NCBI GenBank assembly: GCA_015486965.1
Contig: WFQQ01000067.1
Span: 1-45,757 of the forward strand
Source of the DNA: Desulfurellaceae bacterium
GTDB lineage: Bacteria > Campylobacterota_A > Desulfurellia > Desulfurellales > Hippeaceae
Length of the DNA stretch: 45,757 bases
Direction of reading: 5' to 3'
In this document: piece after piece, positions 1-9,976 of the stretch
Position numbering within the stretch: position 1 is the stretch's first letter
How the letters are laid out: each line of letters starts with the position of its first letter
The notes under the pieces: model-generated
The model's input: only the letters and a program-made list of their open reading frames with translations
Databases searched by the model: none
What the model was told of the DNA's origin: nothing
Translations under genes and position numbers: made by a program

Positions 1-1
1 G

Positions 2-1132
2 TGTGAAGATATTCTATCAGAGGATGAAGAGATTAAAAGACAGAAGGACGAGAATCTCGTTCCACTAACACCAGAAGAGATAAAAAAGAGGCTCGATGAA
101 TACATAGTCTCTCAGGATGATGCAAAAAAGATACTGGCAGTTGCGGCATATAACCACTATAAAAGGGTCAATGCTGCAAGCAGCACAAAAAAGAAAAAGG
201 ACGATGTCGAGCTTGAAAAGAGCAATATTCTGCTTATAGGACCAACAGGAACAGGTAAAACACTCATAGCCAAAACGCTTGCAAAAATACTCGATGTTCC
301 CTTTGCCATTGCAGATGCCACAAGTTTAACAGAGGCTGGTTATGTGGGTGAGGATGTTGAAAACATATTGGTAAGACTGCTTCAGGCTGCAGACTACAAT
401 GTGGCTCTGGCACAAAAGGGAATTGTCTATATAGACGAAATAGATAAAATCTCAAGAAAAAGTGAAAATCCATCGATAACAAGGGATGTCTCAGGCGAGG
501 GTGTACAGCAAGCTTTACTAAAACTCATAGAGGGAAGTGTGGTAAATGTACCACCTTATGGCGGTAGAAAACACCCGCAACAGGAGTTCATTCAGGTTGA
601 TACAACAAATATACTGTTTATCTGCGGCGGTGCATTTGAAGGGCTCGAGAACATAATAGCAAGAAGAATAAGCAAAAAGAGCATTGGCTTCACAAACCCC
701 ATAGAGGTTGACAAAAAGGAAAAGTACAACCTGTTAAAGCAGGTCACACCTGAAGACCTGATGAAATACGGACTTATACCAGAGCTCATAGGTAGGCTCC
801 ATGTGGTCGCAACCCTGCAGGAGCTGTCCGAGGACGAGCTTGTAAGGATATTGACGGAGCCCAAAAACGCACTTGTAAAGCAGTATCAAAAGATGCTGAA
901 GCTCGATAATGTAAAACTAACAATTACCGACGAAGCGCTCCATGCAATAGCCAAAAAAGCCATAGAGAGAAAGGTTGGAGCAAGGGGTTTGAGAAGCATA
1001 ATGGAACAGATAATGGTTGATTTAATGTATAAGATTCCATCCATGAAGGGCATAACCGAGTGCATCATCAATGAAGATGTCGTGGAAAAAGGGAAACCCC
1101 CTATCCTCAAAAAGAACAAGAAGAGCGCATAG
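2..1132 (+). CDS. clpX: ATP-dependent Clp protease ATP-binding subunit ClpX (5' partial)
   Basis: ClpX is the AAA+ unfoldase that feeds substrates to ClpP in the cytoplasm. The reading frame is open from base 2 with no start in the window, and its first residues (CEDIL...) match the segment just after the N-terminal zinc-binding domain, so roughly 40 residues are missing upstream. Visible motifs, in order: Walker A GPTGTGKT (encoded near 239-262), the pore loop EAGYVGED, Walker [11 protein letters not shown], the ClpX-typical [10 protein letters not shown] segment, the sensor-1 region ILFICGG and the sensor-2 motif GARGLRS. The TAG stop is followed at once by the hslV ATG, so clpX, hslV and hslU look co-transcribed. 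The product is certain; only the 5' end is unknown. Confidence 0.97.
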   Translation, partial: CEDILSEDEEIKRQKDENLVPLTPEEIKKRLDEYIVSQDDAKKILAVAAYNHYKRVNAASSTKKKKDDVELEKSNILLIGPTGTGKTLIAKTLAKILDVPFAIADATSLTEAGYVGEDVENILVRLLQAADYNVALAQKGIVYIDEIDKISRKSENPSITRDVSGEGVQQALLKLIEGSVVNVPPYGGRKHPQQEFIQVDTTNILFICGGAFEGLENIIARRISKKSIGFTNPIEVDKKEKYNLLKQVTPEDLMKYGLIPELIGRLHVVATLQELSEDELVRILTEPKNALVKQYQKMLKLDNVKLTITDEALHAIAKKAIERKVGARGLRSIMEQIMVDLMYKIPSMKGITECIINEDVVEKGKPPILKKNKKSA

Positions 1133-1669
1133 ATGGAGTTCAAGGGCACAACTATAATATGTGTTAAAAAAGATGGCAAGGTTGCGCTTGGGGGAGATGG
1201 GCAGGTAACCTTAGGTAGTACTGTTGTTAAATCGAAAGCAAAAAAAATCAGGAAGCTATACAACGATAAAGTGGTGGTAGGCTTTGCTGGTGCAACCGCT
1301 GATGCCTTTACACTGTTTGAGAAACTTGAGGACAAACTAAACGAATATGCAGGCAACCTAACAAGAGCTGCTGTAGAACTCGCAAAGGAGTGGAGAACGG
1401 ACAAAATCCTGAGGCGTCTTGAAGCTCTGCTTATCGCTGCTGACTCAAGTTCCATATACCTGATTAGTGGCAACGGCGATGTTCTATCACCAGACGAAGA
1501 TATCTGTGCCATAGGCTCTGGCGGGAATTACGCCTATGCTGCGGCAAAAGCATTGCTGAAATACTCAAACCTTACTGCAGAAGAGGTGGTGAAAGAGTCC
1601 CTCAATATAGCTTCCTCAATCTGCATATATACAAACAGCAATATAACTATAGAAACACTGGGAGAATAA
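1133..1669 (+). CDS. hslV: ATP-dependent protease subunit HslV
   Basis: This is the peptidase subunit of the HslVU (ClpQY) proteasome-like protease, an N-terminal threonine hydrolase that assembles as a double ring and is activated by HslU. The 178-residue protein has the expected family length. It begins MEFKGTT, so a five-residue propeptide would be removed to expose the catalytic Thr6, followed by the conserved GGDGQVTLG stretch. Further family blocks are [36 protein letters not shown] and SICIYTN near the C-terminus. The ATG directly follows the clpX stop, and hslU starts three bases after the hslV stop, which indicates translational coupling of the protease and its unfoldase. Confidence 0.97.
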   Translation: MEFKGTTIICVKKDGKVALGGDGQVTLGSTVVKSKAKKIRKLYNDKVVVGFAGATADAFTLFEKLEDKLNEYAGNLTRAAVELAKEWRTDKILRRLEALLIAADSSSIYLISGNGDVLSPDEDICAIGSGGNYAYAAAKALLKYSNLTAEEVVKESLNIASSICIYTNSNITIETLGE

Positions 1670-1672
1670 TAT

Positions 1673-3025
1673 ATGGAAGATAGGCTTACACCAAAAAAGA
1701 TAGTAGAGCTTCTGGATAAATATATAGTTGGACAATCGGATGCCAAAAAAGCCATAGCCATAGCCTTGAGAACGAGATATAGAAGGCACAAGGTCAAAGG
1801 AGAGATAAAAGATGAAATAATGCCCAAAAACATCTTAATGATAGGCCCAACAGGCGTAGGTAAAACGGAGATAGCGAGGCGTATTGCAAAAATAACAAAT
1901 GCTCCCTTCGTTAAAGTGGAGGCAAGCAAGTTCACTGAAGTTGGGTATGTTGGAAGGGATGTGGAATCAATTATCAGAGACCTGGCAAGAATAAGTTATG
2001 AGATGGTAAAGCAGGAAGAGTTAAAGAAGGTTGAAGATAAAGCAAAAAAGGAAGCTGAGGAGAGAATCCTCGATATTCTTGTGCCTCCCTTGAAAAAGCG
2101 CTCCATCTACGACACAGAGGAGCAGGAGAGAATCCAAAAAACGAGGGAGAAGTTTAGGCAGAAGTTAAAAAATGGAGAGCTTGACGATAAAATAGTTGAG
2201 ATAACCATAAACCCCCAGAGGAGCGACCAGATGGTTCCGTTCATTGAGGTGGCAGCAGCTCCAATAGATGAGATAGATTCAAGTCTAAAGGATATGCTGG
2301 ACAACCTGCTTCCAGGTAGAAAGAAAACAAGAAAGGTTACAATAAAGGAAGCCTTAAGGATATTCCAAGACGAAGAAGCCCAAAAGCTAATAGATAAGGA
2401 TAAGGTTAAGGAAAAAGCAGTTGAGAAAGCCTCCAACGATGGTATTGTTTTCATAGATGAGATAGACAAAATTGTTACAAAATCTGGAGCAAGCCACGGT
2501 CCAGATGTTTCAAGGGAAGGTGTTCAGAGAGACCTTTTGCCCATTGTAGAGGGCTCAACTGTAAACACCCGCTATGGCTCAATAAAAACCGACCACATCC
2601 TGTTCATTGCTGCTGGAGCCTTCCATCAGGTTAAACCAAGCGATATGATCCCAGAGTTGCAAGGAAGATTTCCCATAAGAGTAGAGCTTCAACCACTTAA
2701 GAAAGAGGAGTTTGTAAGAATCCTGAAAGAGCCAAAAAACGCACTCATAAAGCAGTACAAGGCTCTGCTTGAGACAGAGGAAGTGATAATCGAATTCACC
2801 GAGGACGCCATAGAGAAAATAGCCGAAATTGCAGAGAAAATTAACAAAGAAACAGAAAATATAGGTGCAAGAAGGCTGCATACGCTGCTTGAAAAACTGC
2901 TTGAAGAGATCTCCTTTGAGGCTCCAGATATAGAGGAAAAAGAAATTACAATCGACTCCGGCTATGTCCAGAGCAAGCTTTCAGACATAGTGGAAGACAG
3001 GGATTTAAGTAGATATATCCTATAG
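1673..3025 (+). CDS. hslU: ATP-dependent protease ATPase subunit HslU
   Basis: HslU is the AAA+ unfoldase partner of HslV. The 450-residue protein shows Walker A GPTGVGKT at residues 58-65, the pore motif GYVGRD just after residue 90, an intermediate (I) domain rich in Lys and Glu between about residues 110 and 240, Walker [12 protein letters not shown] near 255-265, and a C-terminal tail ending DLSRYIL, the segment that docks into HslV in this family. A GGGAG-type ribosome site lies just before the ATG at 1673. The gene ends convergently with engB: the six bases CTATAG at 3020-3025 supply a TAG stop on each strand. Confidence 0.97.
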   Translation: MEDRLTPKKIVELLDKYIVGQSDAKKAIAIALRTRYRRHKVKGEIKDEIMPKNILMIGPTGVGKTEIARRIAKITNAPFVKVEASKFTEVGYVGRDVESIIRDLARISYEMVKQEELKKVEDKAKKEAEERILDILVPPLKKRSIYDTEEQERIQKTREKFRQKLKNGELDDKIVEITINPQRSDQMVPFIEVAAAPIDEIDSSLKDMLDNLLPGRKKTRKVTIKEALRIFQDEEAQKLIDKDKVKEKAVEKASNDGIVFIDEIDKIVTKSGASHGPDVSREGVQRDLLPIVEGSTVNTRYGSIKTDHILFIAAGAFHQVKPSDMIPELQGRFPIRVELQPLKKEEFVRILKEPKNALIKQYKALLETEEVIIEFTEDAIEKIAEIAEKINKETENIGARRLHTLLEKLLEEISFEAPDIEEKEITIDSGYVQSKLSDIVEDRDLSRYIL

Positions 3026-3655
3026 TGTTGCCCTCTCAAGTATAAAACTGCACAGTTTATCCAAACCCCTTCTCTTATGAGAGGATGTAAGAAAGTAATC
3101 AAAATCCCCTATTGTTTCTTTTAAATATTTCAGGTTTTTAGAGATAGTTTTCTGGGTTGAACTGTCTGTTTTGGTTAGCACCACGCTGAACTCCCTTTGG
3201 TAATATTTTAGCCACTCAATAAACATAATATCACTCTCCATCGGTAAGTGCCTCGAATCGATGAGGACAAACACATGATATAGAAGGTTCGCATTTTTCA
3301 AATAGTCTTCGATAATCTTCCTCCATTTCTGCCTCATACTTTTTGGCCTCTTTGCATACCCATAGCCAGGCAGATCAACAAGAAAAAACATATCGTTTAC
3401 CTTAAAAAAATTTATCAGAACCGTTTTTCCTGGCGTTTTACTTACCCTTGCTATTTTTCTATTTAAGATTGCATTTATCAGTGAAGATTTCCCAACATTG
3501 CTCCTGCCAGCAAAGGCAAACTGGGGAAGTGGAAAAAGGCGGGCAGCCTCGAAACTACCCTCAAAAGAAACCTTTTTTATTAAGGAACAGTCGTTAGAAC
3601 TGCCCTGTTCTCTTTTGTATTCAGGATTACCGCTGTTCTCTTTTTCGTTAAACAT
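3020..3655 (-). CDS. engB: Ribosome biogenesis GTP-binding protein EngB/YsxC
   Basis: EngB is an essential circularly arranged GTPase needed for large-subunit ribosome assembly. Counting from the upstream in-frame GTG at 3661, the G motifs are G1 GRSNVGKS (52-59), the TPGKT G2 region (76-80), G3 DLPG (96-99), G4 TKTD (163-166) and G5 at Ser193-Ser194. I chose the ATG at 3655 because GGTGAG lies about 8 nt upstream; the GTG at 3661 is too close to it. Either start gives about 25 more N-terminal residues than homologs, whose sequence begins around the LIKKVSF segment, and lies 70-80 nt inside the preceding phosphodiesterase gene. The protein identity is firm; the start is uncertain. It is the last gene of the long minus-strand run. 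Confidence 0.94.
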   Translation of the reverse strand: MFNEKENSGNPEYKREQGSSNDCSLIKKVSFEGSFEAARLFPLPQFAFAGRSNVGKSSLINAILNRKIARVSKTPGKTVLINFFKVNDMFFLVDLPGYGYAKRPKSMRQKWRKIIEDYLKNANLLYHVFVLIDSRHLPMESDIMFIEWLKYYQREFSVVLTKTDSSTQKTISKNLKYLKETIGDFDYFLTSSHKRRGLDKLCSFILERATL

Positions 3656-4056
3656 CCACACAACTCACCGGGGTTGATGATGTATCCCCTCTCTGTCTCC
3701 CTTAAATCCACCCTGTGCAGATGCCCATACAGAACATAGTCGTACTCCTTCGCAAGTTTGTTAAGACCAAAAGGCTCATGCATCAGGATAAACTCTTTTC
3801 CATCCAGTTCAACTTCATAGGGAGGTTTGTGCAACTTACCCTCACTCTTTTGCTGCAAAAACAAAACCTCACCGTCGTTATTACCAAAAATACCCAAAAA
3901 CGGGCTTTTTAGTTTGTTAAAATAATCAAAACAGAAGGGAGAGACTATGTCTCCCAGATGTATTGTAAGGTCAACACCTTCCCTGTTAAACAGTTCAACT
4001 ACATATCTTATAGCCTCTATGTTATCGTGGGAATCGGAAATAATCCCAAGTTTCAT
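3580..4056 (-). CDS. YfcE/MJ0936-family metallophosphoesterase
   Basis: This is a small cytoplasmic calcineurin-like phosphodiesterase of 158 residues. All metal-ligand blocks are visible: the N-terminal D-S-H-D-N motif (residues 8-12), GDIVSP, GNND, the HEPFG histidine block, and GHLH with the following NPGE. Family members (YfcE, MJ0936) hydrolyse model phosphodiesters in vitro, and their physiological substrates are mostly unknown, so no specific role is assigned. The ATG directly abuts the leuB stop. The gene ends in tandem stops (TAATAA), and the downstream engB reading frame already begins inside it. Confidence 0.9.
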   Translation of the reverse strand: MKLGIISDSHDNIEAIRYVVELFNREGVDLTIHLGDIVSPFCFDYFNKLKSPFLGIFGNNDGEVLFLQQKSEGKLHKPPYEVELDGKEFILMHEPFGLNKLAKEYDYVLYGHLHRVDLRETERGYIINPGELCGCLTKKRTAVILNTKENRAVLTTVP

Positions 4057-5136
4057 CTACACATCTCCCACTGCCTTTGCAATCAGGTCTCCCATCTGCT
4101 GGGTGTTTACCCTCTTCTTTCCCTCACTCATAATATCTGGTGTCCTGTATCCCATTTTCAGTACAAGGTCAACCGCTCTCTCTATAACCTCAGCCTCTTC
4201 GTCAAGTTTTAACCCATACTTCAACATCATGGCAGCCGACTCTATCTGTGCAATGGGATTTGCTATGCCCTTCCCTGCTATATCGGGCGCTGAACCGTGG
4301 ATGGGCTCAAACATTCCAACTTTGCCACCAATAGAAGCAGAAGGTAGCATTCCTATAGAACCGGTCAACATGCTCGCCTCATCCGACAGAATATCACCAA
4401 ATATGTTACCAGTAACAATCACATCAAACTGCTTTGGATCCCTTACAAGCTGCATTGCAGCATTGTCCACAAGCAGGTGATTATACTCAACATCTGGGTA
4501 ATCTCTGGCAATGCGATCAACAATATCTCTCCAAAACTGGGATACATCCAGAACATTTGCCTTATCAACGCTTGTAACCTTTCCTCTCCTCTGTCTTGCA
4601 AGCTCAAAGGCAAGTCTGACAATGCGCTCCACCTCTGGCTCTGTATAAACCATAGTATTAACAGCCTTCTTTACACCATCTTCCTCAAATATTCCTCTTG
4701 GTTCTCCAAAATAGATACCTCCTGTTAACTCTCTAACAACCAAAATATCTATACCTCTAATTACTTCGGGCTTCAGTGTACTTGCATCGATAAGTTCATC
4801 AAAAACCTTGGCTGGCCTTAAATTAGCAAAAGCACCAAGAGCTTTTCTTATACCCAAAAGACCCGCTTCGGGTTTTTTATCCTGCGGAAGATTATCCCAC
4901 TTGGGACCCCCTACAGCTCCAAAAAATAGAGCATCACACTTTAAAATTTTGTCAACCTCACTTTTGGGCAGAGGCTCACCGAATTTATCTATAGCGCACC
5001 CACCAACATATACCTTCTCATATTCAAATTCATGGTTAAATCTTCGTGCCACCTCATTCAGAACCTTCAAACCTTCTGCAACAATCTCAGGTCCTATACC
5101 ATCACCCTCCATAACGGCTATTTTAAACCTTCCCAT
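4057..5136 (-). CDS. leuB: 3-isopropylmalate dehydrogenase
   Basis: LeuB oxidatively decarboxylates 3-isopropylmalate to 2-oxoisocaproate with NAD+, the third step of leucine synthesis. The protein shows the N-terminal GDGIGPE block, the substrate-binding [14 protein letters not shown] segment, [13 protein letters not shown], the [25 protein letters not shown] region (shown here only as a location) and [14 protein letters not shown] near the adenosine pocket, with GMLPSAS before it. The frame is open up to a TTG at 5148, but the ATG at 5136 is preceded by GAGGTG at good spacing and places [11 protein letters not shown] at the N-terminus, so it is preferred and gives 359 residues. The gene follows leuD after 8 nt in a leuC-leuD-leuB order. 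Confidence 0.97.
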   Translation of the reverse strand: MGRFKIAVMEGDGIGPEIVAEGLKVLNEVARRFNHEFEYEKVYVGGCAIDKFGEPLPKSEVDKILKCDALFFGAVGGPKWDNLPQDKKPEAGLLGIRKALGAFANLRPAKVFDELIDASTLKPEVIRGIDILVVRELTGGIYFGEPRGIFEEDGVKKAVNTMVYTEPEVERIVRLAFELARQRRGKVTSVDKANVLDVSQFWRDIVDRIARDYPDVEYNHLLVDNAAMQLVRDPKQFDVIVTGNIFGDILSDEASMLTGSIGMLPSASIGGKVGMFEPIHGSAPDIAGKGIANPIAQIESAAMMLKYGLKLDEEAEVIERAVDLVLKMGYRTPDIMSEGKKRVNTQQMGDLIAKAVGDV

Positions 5137-5144
5137 TTTACACC

Positions 5145-5636
5145 TCAAACACCTAAAAGTTCTTTCGCATAGTTAAACAAACCACCGCTCTCAATGAGCC
5201 TCTGCATAAATTCAGGTATCACGCTTGAAGAGTAAACTTTACCGCTCTTCAACACCTTTATTTTGCCTCTCTCTGTATCCACCTCAATCTCGTCAAATTT
5301 TTCAAGCTCGTCAACCACTCTGCTTTCAAGTATGGGTAAGCCTATATTAAAAGCATTTCTGTAAAAAATCCTCGAAAAAGATTTCGCTACAACGCACGCC
5401 ACCCCGCTTGCCTTAATGGCTATGGGTGCATGCTCTCTGCTTGAACCGCTGCCGAAGTTAAAACCAGCTACTATAATATCACCCTCTTTAACCTCTTTCG
5501 TAAAGCTCTCGTCAATATCCTCCATGCAGTGTTTGGCAAGCTCCTTTGGGTCTGAAGTATTCAAATACCTCGCAGGTATAATCACATCTGTATCCACATT
5601 GTCTGGATAGACCCAGACCCTTCCTCTAAATATCAT
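5145..5636 (-). CDS. leuD: 3-isopropylmalate dehydratase small subunit
   Basis: LeuD is the swivelling small subunit of isopropylmalate isomerase and works with LeuC to convert 2-isopropylmalate to 3-isopropylmalate. The 163-residue length, the start at [23 protein letters not shown] and the conserved [14 protein letters not shown] loop fit the short LeuD/HacB type rather than the ~200-residue enterobacterial type. [17 protein letters not shown] follows as expected. Its ATG overlaps the leuC stop by four bases (ATGA), so the two subunits are translationally coupled. Promiscuous homoaconitase-type activity exists in this subfamily, but the adjacent leuB supports the leucine role. Confidence 0.96.
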   Translation of the reverse strand: MIFRGRVWVYPDNVDTDVIIPARYLNTSDPKELAKHCMEDIDESFTKEVKEGDIIVAGFNFGSGSSREHAPIAIKASGVACVVAKSFSRIFYRNAFNIGLPILESRVVDELEKFDEIEVDTERGKIKVLKSGKVYSSSVIPEFMQRLIESGGLFNYAKELLGV

Positions 5637-6904
5637 TTTATCACCTCATCCGGATGAACAATTTTGCCCGCAACAGCACTGGCAGCGGCTACTGCAGGGG
5701 ATGAAAGATAGACAAACGCCTTTTTAGAGCCCATTCTACCAACAAAATTTCTATTAGAGGTAGAAACACATACCTCACCATCTGCCAAAATACCCATATA
5801 ACCCCCAAGACAAGGACCGCAGGTGGGTGTTGAAATTACCGCACCAGCATCCAGAAATATGTCGAAAAGCCCCTCTTTCAAAGCCTCTCTGTAAACTTCA
5901 ACAGTTGCAGGTATAACTATCAACCTCACATACTTTGCAACCTTATTCCCCTTTAAAACCTTCGCCGCTTCCCTTAAATCGGACAACCTACCATTTGTGC
6001 AAGAACCTATGAATGCCTGGTCAATCTTTATATCTTCCTTTATCTCAGAAATCCCTTTAGTGTTGGATGGAAGGTGGGGAAAAGCCACCTGAGGCTCTAT
6101 GTTTGAGACATTTATCTCAACAATATCTGAATACTCAGCATCGGTGTCACTTGCTAACATCTCATACTCGGAAGGCTCAACCCCCCTGCTCTTTAAATAG
6201 TCAACTGTAACTCCATCTGGAGGAACTATACCGTTCTTAGCCCCGGCTTCAACCGCCATATTGCACATGGTAAGCCTATCTTCCATGGGAAGCTCAAAAA
6301 TGGCATCCCCAGTAAACTCCATCGATTTATATAAAGCACCTGCAACACCAATTTTTCCTATTGTGTATAAAATTAAATCCTTCCCCACAACCCATCTATT
6401 TCTCTTGCCCCTATAAACAAACTTTATGCTCTCTGGCACCCTGAACCAGCTTTTTCCCGTGGCAAAAGCAAAACCCACATCTGTTGAACCCATGCCCGTT
6501 GCAAATGCTCCCAAAGCGCCATGTGTGCAAGTATGGGAATCTGCACCAACAATGAGCATCCCCGGCTTAACATAACCCTGTTCTGGCAAAAGGGCATGCT
6601 CGATGCCAACCTCCCCCGTCTCCCAGTAGTTGGGTAAGCCCCTTTCTTTAACGAAATCCCTCATGATTTTGCACTGATTGGCTGAGTTTATATCCTTGTT
6701 GGGCGTAAAGTGGTCTGGAATTAAGGCAATCCTGCTCTCATCAAAAACATTAACTCCCAGCTTTCTAACAAAATCTATGGCAATGGGTGCTGTTATATCG
6801 TTTGCAAACGCCAAATCCACATCAGCCATCACAATCTCGCCAGGCTTCACCTCATCCCTATTCGACTTTTTAGCCAAAATCTTCTGAGAAATGGTCATAC
6901 CCAT
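5633..6904 (-). CDS. leuC: 3-isopropylmalate dehydratase large subunit
   Basis: LeuC is the [4Fe-4S] aconitase-fold catalytic subunit of isopropylmalate isomerase. Visible blocks are DHFTPNKD, the [20 protein letters not shown] region carrying the first cluster cysteine, [13 protein letters not shown] with the second, and the [10 protein letters not shown] block with the last. The frame is open up to 6949, but those extra residues lie over the end of the upstream chemoreceptor gene. The ATG at 6904 is preceded by GGAG at 8 nt and gives [14 protein letters not shown], the usual family N-terminus of about 424 residues. It overlaps leuD by four bases and follows the chemoreceptor gene after 16 nt. 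Confidence 0.96.
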   Translation of the reverse strand: MGMTISQKILAKKSNRDEVKPGEIVMADVDLAFANDITAPIAIDFVRKLGVNVFDESRIALIPDHFTPNKDINSANQCKIMRDFVKERGLPNYWETGEVGIEHALLPEQGYVKPGMLIVGADSHTCTHGALGAFATGMGSTDVGFAFATGKSWFRVPESIKFVYRGKRNRWVVGKDLILYTIGKIGVAGALYKSMEFTGDAIFELPMEDRLTMCNMAVEAGAKNGIVPPDGVTVDYLKSRGVEPSEYEMLASDTDAEYSDIVEINVSNIEPQVAFPHLPSNTKGISEIKEDIKIDQAFIGSCTNGRLSDLREAAKVLKGNKVAKYVRLIVIPATVEVYREALKEGLFDIFLDAGAVISTPTCGPCLGGYMGILADGEVCVSTSNRNFVGRMGSKKAFVYLSSPAVAAASAVAGKIVHPDEVIK

Positions 6905-6920
6905 ATCGCCTTCTCCCCCC

Positions 6921-8126
6921 TTAAATATTAAAGATGGACACGGTATCAAGCAGTTGCTTTATATGCTCATCCAGTGAATCCACATTCTCCTTCAAGGACT
7001 TTATCGCCTCCACAAGCTGCTTCGACTCTTCCGAGTTAAAATTTATCTTCTCAATCATATCATAAGAGCTCTTTTCAATGGCTCTAATAGCATCAGATAT
7101 ATCACCTGTTGCCCTCTGGCTCTTCTCCGCCAAATTCCTAACCTCATCAGCAACAACTGCAAAGCCCCTTCCAGCCTCTCCTGCACGGGCTGCCTCAATG
7201 GCAGCATTCAGCGCAAGCAGATTGGTCTGTTCTGCAATATCTCTAATTAAATTAACTATTCCCTCGATATTTTTCGTAGCATCTCCAAGCTCTTTAGCGA
7301 GTTTCACCAGCTCATCCTGAGATCTCTGGAATACGCTCTCATTCCAATTTGCAACATCTTCAACACTCTTGGCTGTTTCACCAGATATTTCATCTGCAAC
7401 CCTTGCGGATTCTTGAATCCCCTTAACAACATTCTGCAAATTCTCTATTATCGCATTAATCGGAGCTTCAAGATCGTGAAGCTCATTATCCTCAGGTATC
7501 TCAATCCGCTCAGCTATATCACCATTTGCCACCCTAATCAAAGCGTCCTTTATCAGGGCAACATTCTCCTCAAGAAACCTTTTCTTTTCCTCTATCTCTC
7601 TCCTCAAATCCCTCAAAATCACATACACATAAATAACCTTGCCATTCCTCACTATCGGCATGACATTTACCATAACGGGAATCTTCTCACCAAATTTGTT
7701 CATAATCGTCGCTTCATCTATCAAAACCTTCTTTTCTCTCATTGACCTAGCAACCAATTTACACACGCTGCACTCTGCAGGGTTTTCAGGCCACAAAACT
7801 TTGGCTGCGGAGTTAACACTCAACAAACTGTTCCTATCCCATCCTGTTATCTCTTCAAAAGCCCTGTTGAAATAAATAAATCTCCTCTCTGGGCTGACGG
7901 CAAAAACCACGAAGAAATTCTCTCTGAAGAACCTCCAGCAATAGGCATCTATTGAGTAAATTTCACAAATAATTTCAGCCTTGGTTAAAGGGTCGGCAGA
8001 CTTTAGCTTATCTTTTATCTCCTCACTCAGCTCCTTCTCTTTATCCCTTAAAACCTCTTCTGCTAAAGCCTCAATCTTTTCAGATCTCAAAATCTCTCTT
8101 TTCTGTTCCTTGCTTTTAAAAAACAT
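6921..8126 (-). CDS. Soluble PAS-domain methyl-accepting chemotaxis protein
   Basis: This 401-residue protein combines a sensor domain with a chemoreceptor signalling hairpin. Residues about 1-50 are a charged helical lead-in. A PAS domain spans roughly 60-175 and contains a Cys-x2-Cys pair at 119 and 122. A HAMP-like or linker helix covers about 180-245, and the highly conserved receptor tip ([20 protein letters not shown], continuing [20 protein letters not shown]) lies around 295-334. There is no transmembrane segment, so it should act in the cytoplasm, coupling an internal signal (redox, ligand or cofactor state) to CheA/CheW. The helical part is short compared with transmembrane receptors. 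It lies between a DUF2914 gene and leuC in the same transcription unit, with no chemotaxis gene beside it. Confidence 0.9.
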   Translation of the reverse strand: MFFKSKEQKREILRSEKIEALAEEVLRDKEKELSEEIKDKLKSADPLTKAEIICEIYSIDAYCWRFFRENFFVVFAVSPERRFIYFNRAFEEITGWDRNSLLSVNSAAKVLWPENPAECSVCKLVARSMREKKVLIDEATIMNKFGEKIPVMVNVMPIVRNGKVIYVYVILRDLRREIEEKKRFLEENVALIKDALIRVANGDIAERIEIPEDNELHDLEAPINAIIENLQNVVKGIQESARVADEISGETAKSVEDVANWNESVFQRSQDELVKLAKELGDATKNIEGIVNLIRDIAEQTNLLALNAAIEAARAGEAGRGFAVVADEVRNLAEKSQRATGDISDAIRAIEKSSYDMIEKINFNSEESKQLVEAIKSLKENVDSLDEHIKQLLDTVSIFNI

Positions 8127-8139
8127 TTTTTTCTCCTTT

Positions 8140-8517
8140 TCATTTCACAGTGAAAATCTTCTCCCTCAGCAGATTTCCATTACTGTCCAACACCTCAAGC
8201 TTCCAAACTCCCATCATTGATGGATAAATAGTTTTATAAGACCAGGTTCTAAACCTTTTATAGGGCTTGACTTTCAGCTTAACATCAAAATGTCTGTCGT
8301 CTAAAACCCATCTGTGGATAATGTATGTTGGCTTTTTTATATCTGTCAAAACCGTCAAACAGTAAACCTTCTCTCCCACTTTAAACTCACTTTTAGGGCT
8401 CATAATTTTTCTATTCTTCACTCCTGTTCCACACTGGATGCTCTGAACTGTCAAAGAAAAACCCACCAAATAAAACACAAAGACAAACAGTGGGGCAAGA
8501 AGAATTGCTCTCTTCAT
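8140..8517 (-). CDS. DUF2914-type exported or membrane-anchored protein
   Basis: This is a short protein of about 125 residues. It starts [18 protein letters not shown], a positively charged then hydrophobic stretch that reads as a signal peptide or membrane anchor. The rest matches the layout of DUF2914: an early Cys with a nearby NRK segment, KVYCLTVL, a HRWVLDD block, [15 protein letters not shown], then a VWKLEV...REKIF ending. The family is thought to be a small beta-sandwich; its function is unknown. The ATG at 8517 has GGAGGTG six bases upstream and is preferred over the in-frame ATG at 8535, which would overlap the moaC end. Confidence 0.75.
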   Translation of the reverse strand: MKRAILLAPLFVFVFYLVGFSLTVQSIQCGTGVKNRKIMSPKSEFKVGEKVYCLTVLTDIKKPTYIIHRWVLDDRHFDVKLKVKPYKRFRTWSYKTIYPSMMGVWKLEVLDSNGNLLREKIFTVK

Positions 8518-8531
8518 TTTGAGCACCTCCA

Positions 8532-9008
8532 TCACTTATTTCTCTCAAATTTTCCGCTTTTCCCTCCCTCCTTGTAAAGAAGGCAGATTTTCCTTATCTC
8601 TATTGCTCTATCGATTGCTTTGCACATATCGTAAATGGTAAGAGCAGCTAAACTGACAGCGGTCAGTGCCTCCATCTCAACACCCGTTTTATGTGTAACC
8701 TTAACCTCTGAGTATATCTTAATTAAGTGGTTCTCATCGTCCATTTCGAAGTTGATGTCTATCCCCTCCAGATTTAAAGGATGACACATGGGTATCAAAT
8801 ATGGTGTGTTCTTAGCTCCCATTATTCCACCAACCTGAGCCACAGCCAAAACATCACCCTTTTTCACCCTGCCCTCTTTAACAGCAATATAAGCTTCCTT
8901 AGATAAAACAACCTCTCCATACCCCCTTGCAACCCTTACAGTAATATCTTTACCACTAACATCAACCATTTTAGCCCGTTTCTGCTCATTGAAGTGGGTA
9001 AAATCCAT
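8532..9008 (-). CDS. moaC: Cyclic pyranopterin monophosphate synthase MoaC
   Basis: MoaC converts the MoaA product, 3',8-cyclo-7,8-dihydro-GTP, to cyclic pyranopterin monophosphate in molybdenum/tungsten cofactor synthesis. The 158-residue protein opens with FTHFNEQKRAKMVDVSGKD, contains PMCHPLNLEGID in the active-site region, and has the hallmark KTGVEMEALTAVSLAALTIY block with YDMCKA, which carries catalytic Lys and Asp residues. It starts two bases after the moaA stop, so the two sequential enzymes are encoded together. Confidence 0.97.
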   Translation of the reverse strand: MDFTHFNEQKRAKMVDVSGKDITVRVARGYGEVVLSKEAYIAVKEGRVKKGDVLAVAQVGGIMGAKNTPYLIPMCHPLNLEGIDINFEMDDENHLIKIYSEVKVTHKTGVEMEALTAVSLAALTIYDMCKAIDRAIEIRKICLLYKEGGKSGKFERNK

Positions 9009-9010
9009 TG

Positions 9011-9976
9011 CTATCCTCCAACACTTGCCATACTCGAGTGTATGTTTTCACTTAAAAGCTCATGCTCTTTCGGTTTCTTGAAAACGGCAAGTTTTATCAA
9101 TCTCTCAAGCTCCTCCCTATCTCCTTTTCTGATAGCATCCCTAACGCCAACCCTGTCCGAATGTCCAAGGCAGGTTAAAATAAAACCATCACTTGTAAGC
9201 CTTATTCTATTACAAGCGTTACAGAAAGCAGATGACAGAGGCGTTATAAACCCAACATGAATTCCACCAATCCTGTAGTAAACAGCGGGACCGTTTGTCT
9301 TTTTATCATCCTTTTCAAGCTTAAATTCTTTTTCTATCAAAGACCTTATCTCATTTATGGGTATAAAATGGCGCTTCCAGTTTTTTATTAAATCTGTTGG
9401 CATGAGCTCTATAAACCTAATATCAAAGCCCAGATCCATGGAAAACTTTATTAAATCAACCACCTCATCATCATTTATATGCCTCATAACAACCGTATTG
9501 ATTTTAGAGTTTTTAAAGTCCACCCTATTCAACGCTTTCGCCCCCTCAACGACATCATCTAAAGAGCCAAAGCGGGTGATTTCTCTAAATTTATCTCTAT
9601 TCAGGGTATCAATACTGATAGTAATCCTATCAAGTCCAGCTCTCTTTAAATCTTCAGCGTAAAGCTTTAAAAGGCTACCGTTCGTAGTTAAAGAGATTTC
9701 ATCGATGCCTCGAATGCTTTTTAACATAGAAACAAGATTGCTCAAACCCCTTCTGACCAGCGGCTCTCCACCTGTAAGCTTAATCTTTCTTATACCCAAA
9801 CCCGCTGCCACATCAACAAAAGCTGCAATCTCTTCATAGGTTAGAATCTCCTCCATCGGTTTCCACTTGATGCCCTCTTTCGGCATACAGTACACACACC
9901 TGTAGTTGCACCTGTCAGTAACAGATATTCTAAGATAGTAAATTTCCCTTCCAAATCTATCTACGAGTCGTTCCAT
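9011..9976 (-). CDS. moaA: GTP 3',8-cyclase MoaA
   Basis: MoaA is the radical SAM enzyme that cyclises GTP as the first step of molybdopterin synthesis. The N-terminal [4Fe-4S] site is CNYRCVYC (C23, C27, C30), followed by the SAM-binding LTGGEPLVRR. The second, substrate-binding cluster is CNAC followed 13 residues later by another Cys (FILTCLG). The protein ends ASVGG, with the C-terminal Gly-Gly known to be functionally required in MoaA. The length of 321 residues is normal. The start overlaps the thiE 3' end by 16 bases. Together with moaC and mobB, the operon supplies part of the Mo/W cofactor pathway. Confidence 0.97.
   Translation of the reverse strand: MERLVDRFGREIYYLRISVTDRCNYRCVYCMPKEGIKWKPMEEILTYEEIAAFVDVAAGLGIRKIKLTGGEPLVRRGLSNLVSMLKSIRGIDEISLTTNGSLLKLYAEDLKRAGLDRITISIDTLNRDKFREITRFGSLDDVVEGAKALNRVDFKNSKINTVVMRHINDDEVVDLIKFSMDLGFDIRFIELMPTDLIKNWKRHFIPINEIRSLIEKEFKLEKDDKKTNGPAVYYRIGGIHVGFITPLSSAFCNACNRIRLTSDGFILTCLGHSDRVGVRDAIRKGDREELERLIKLAVFKKPKEHELLSENIHSSMASVGG

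Noticed and set aside
886-1512. Long antisense frame of 208 residues over clpX/hslV
   Set aside because: It mirrors two certain genes, has low-complexity Ser/Leu-rich content typical of a reverse-strand shadow and no ribosome site or family motif.
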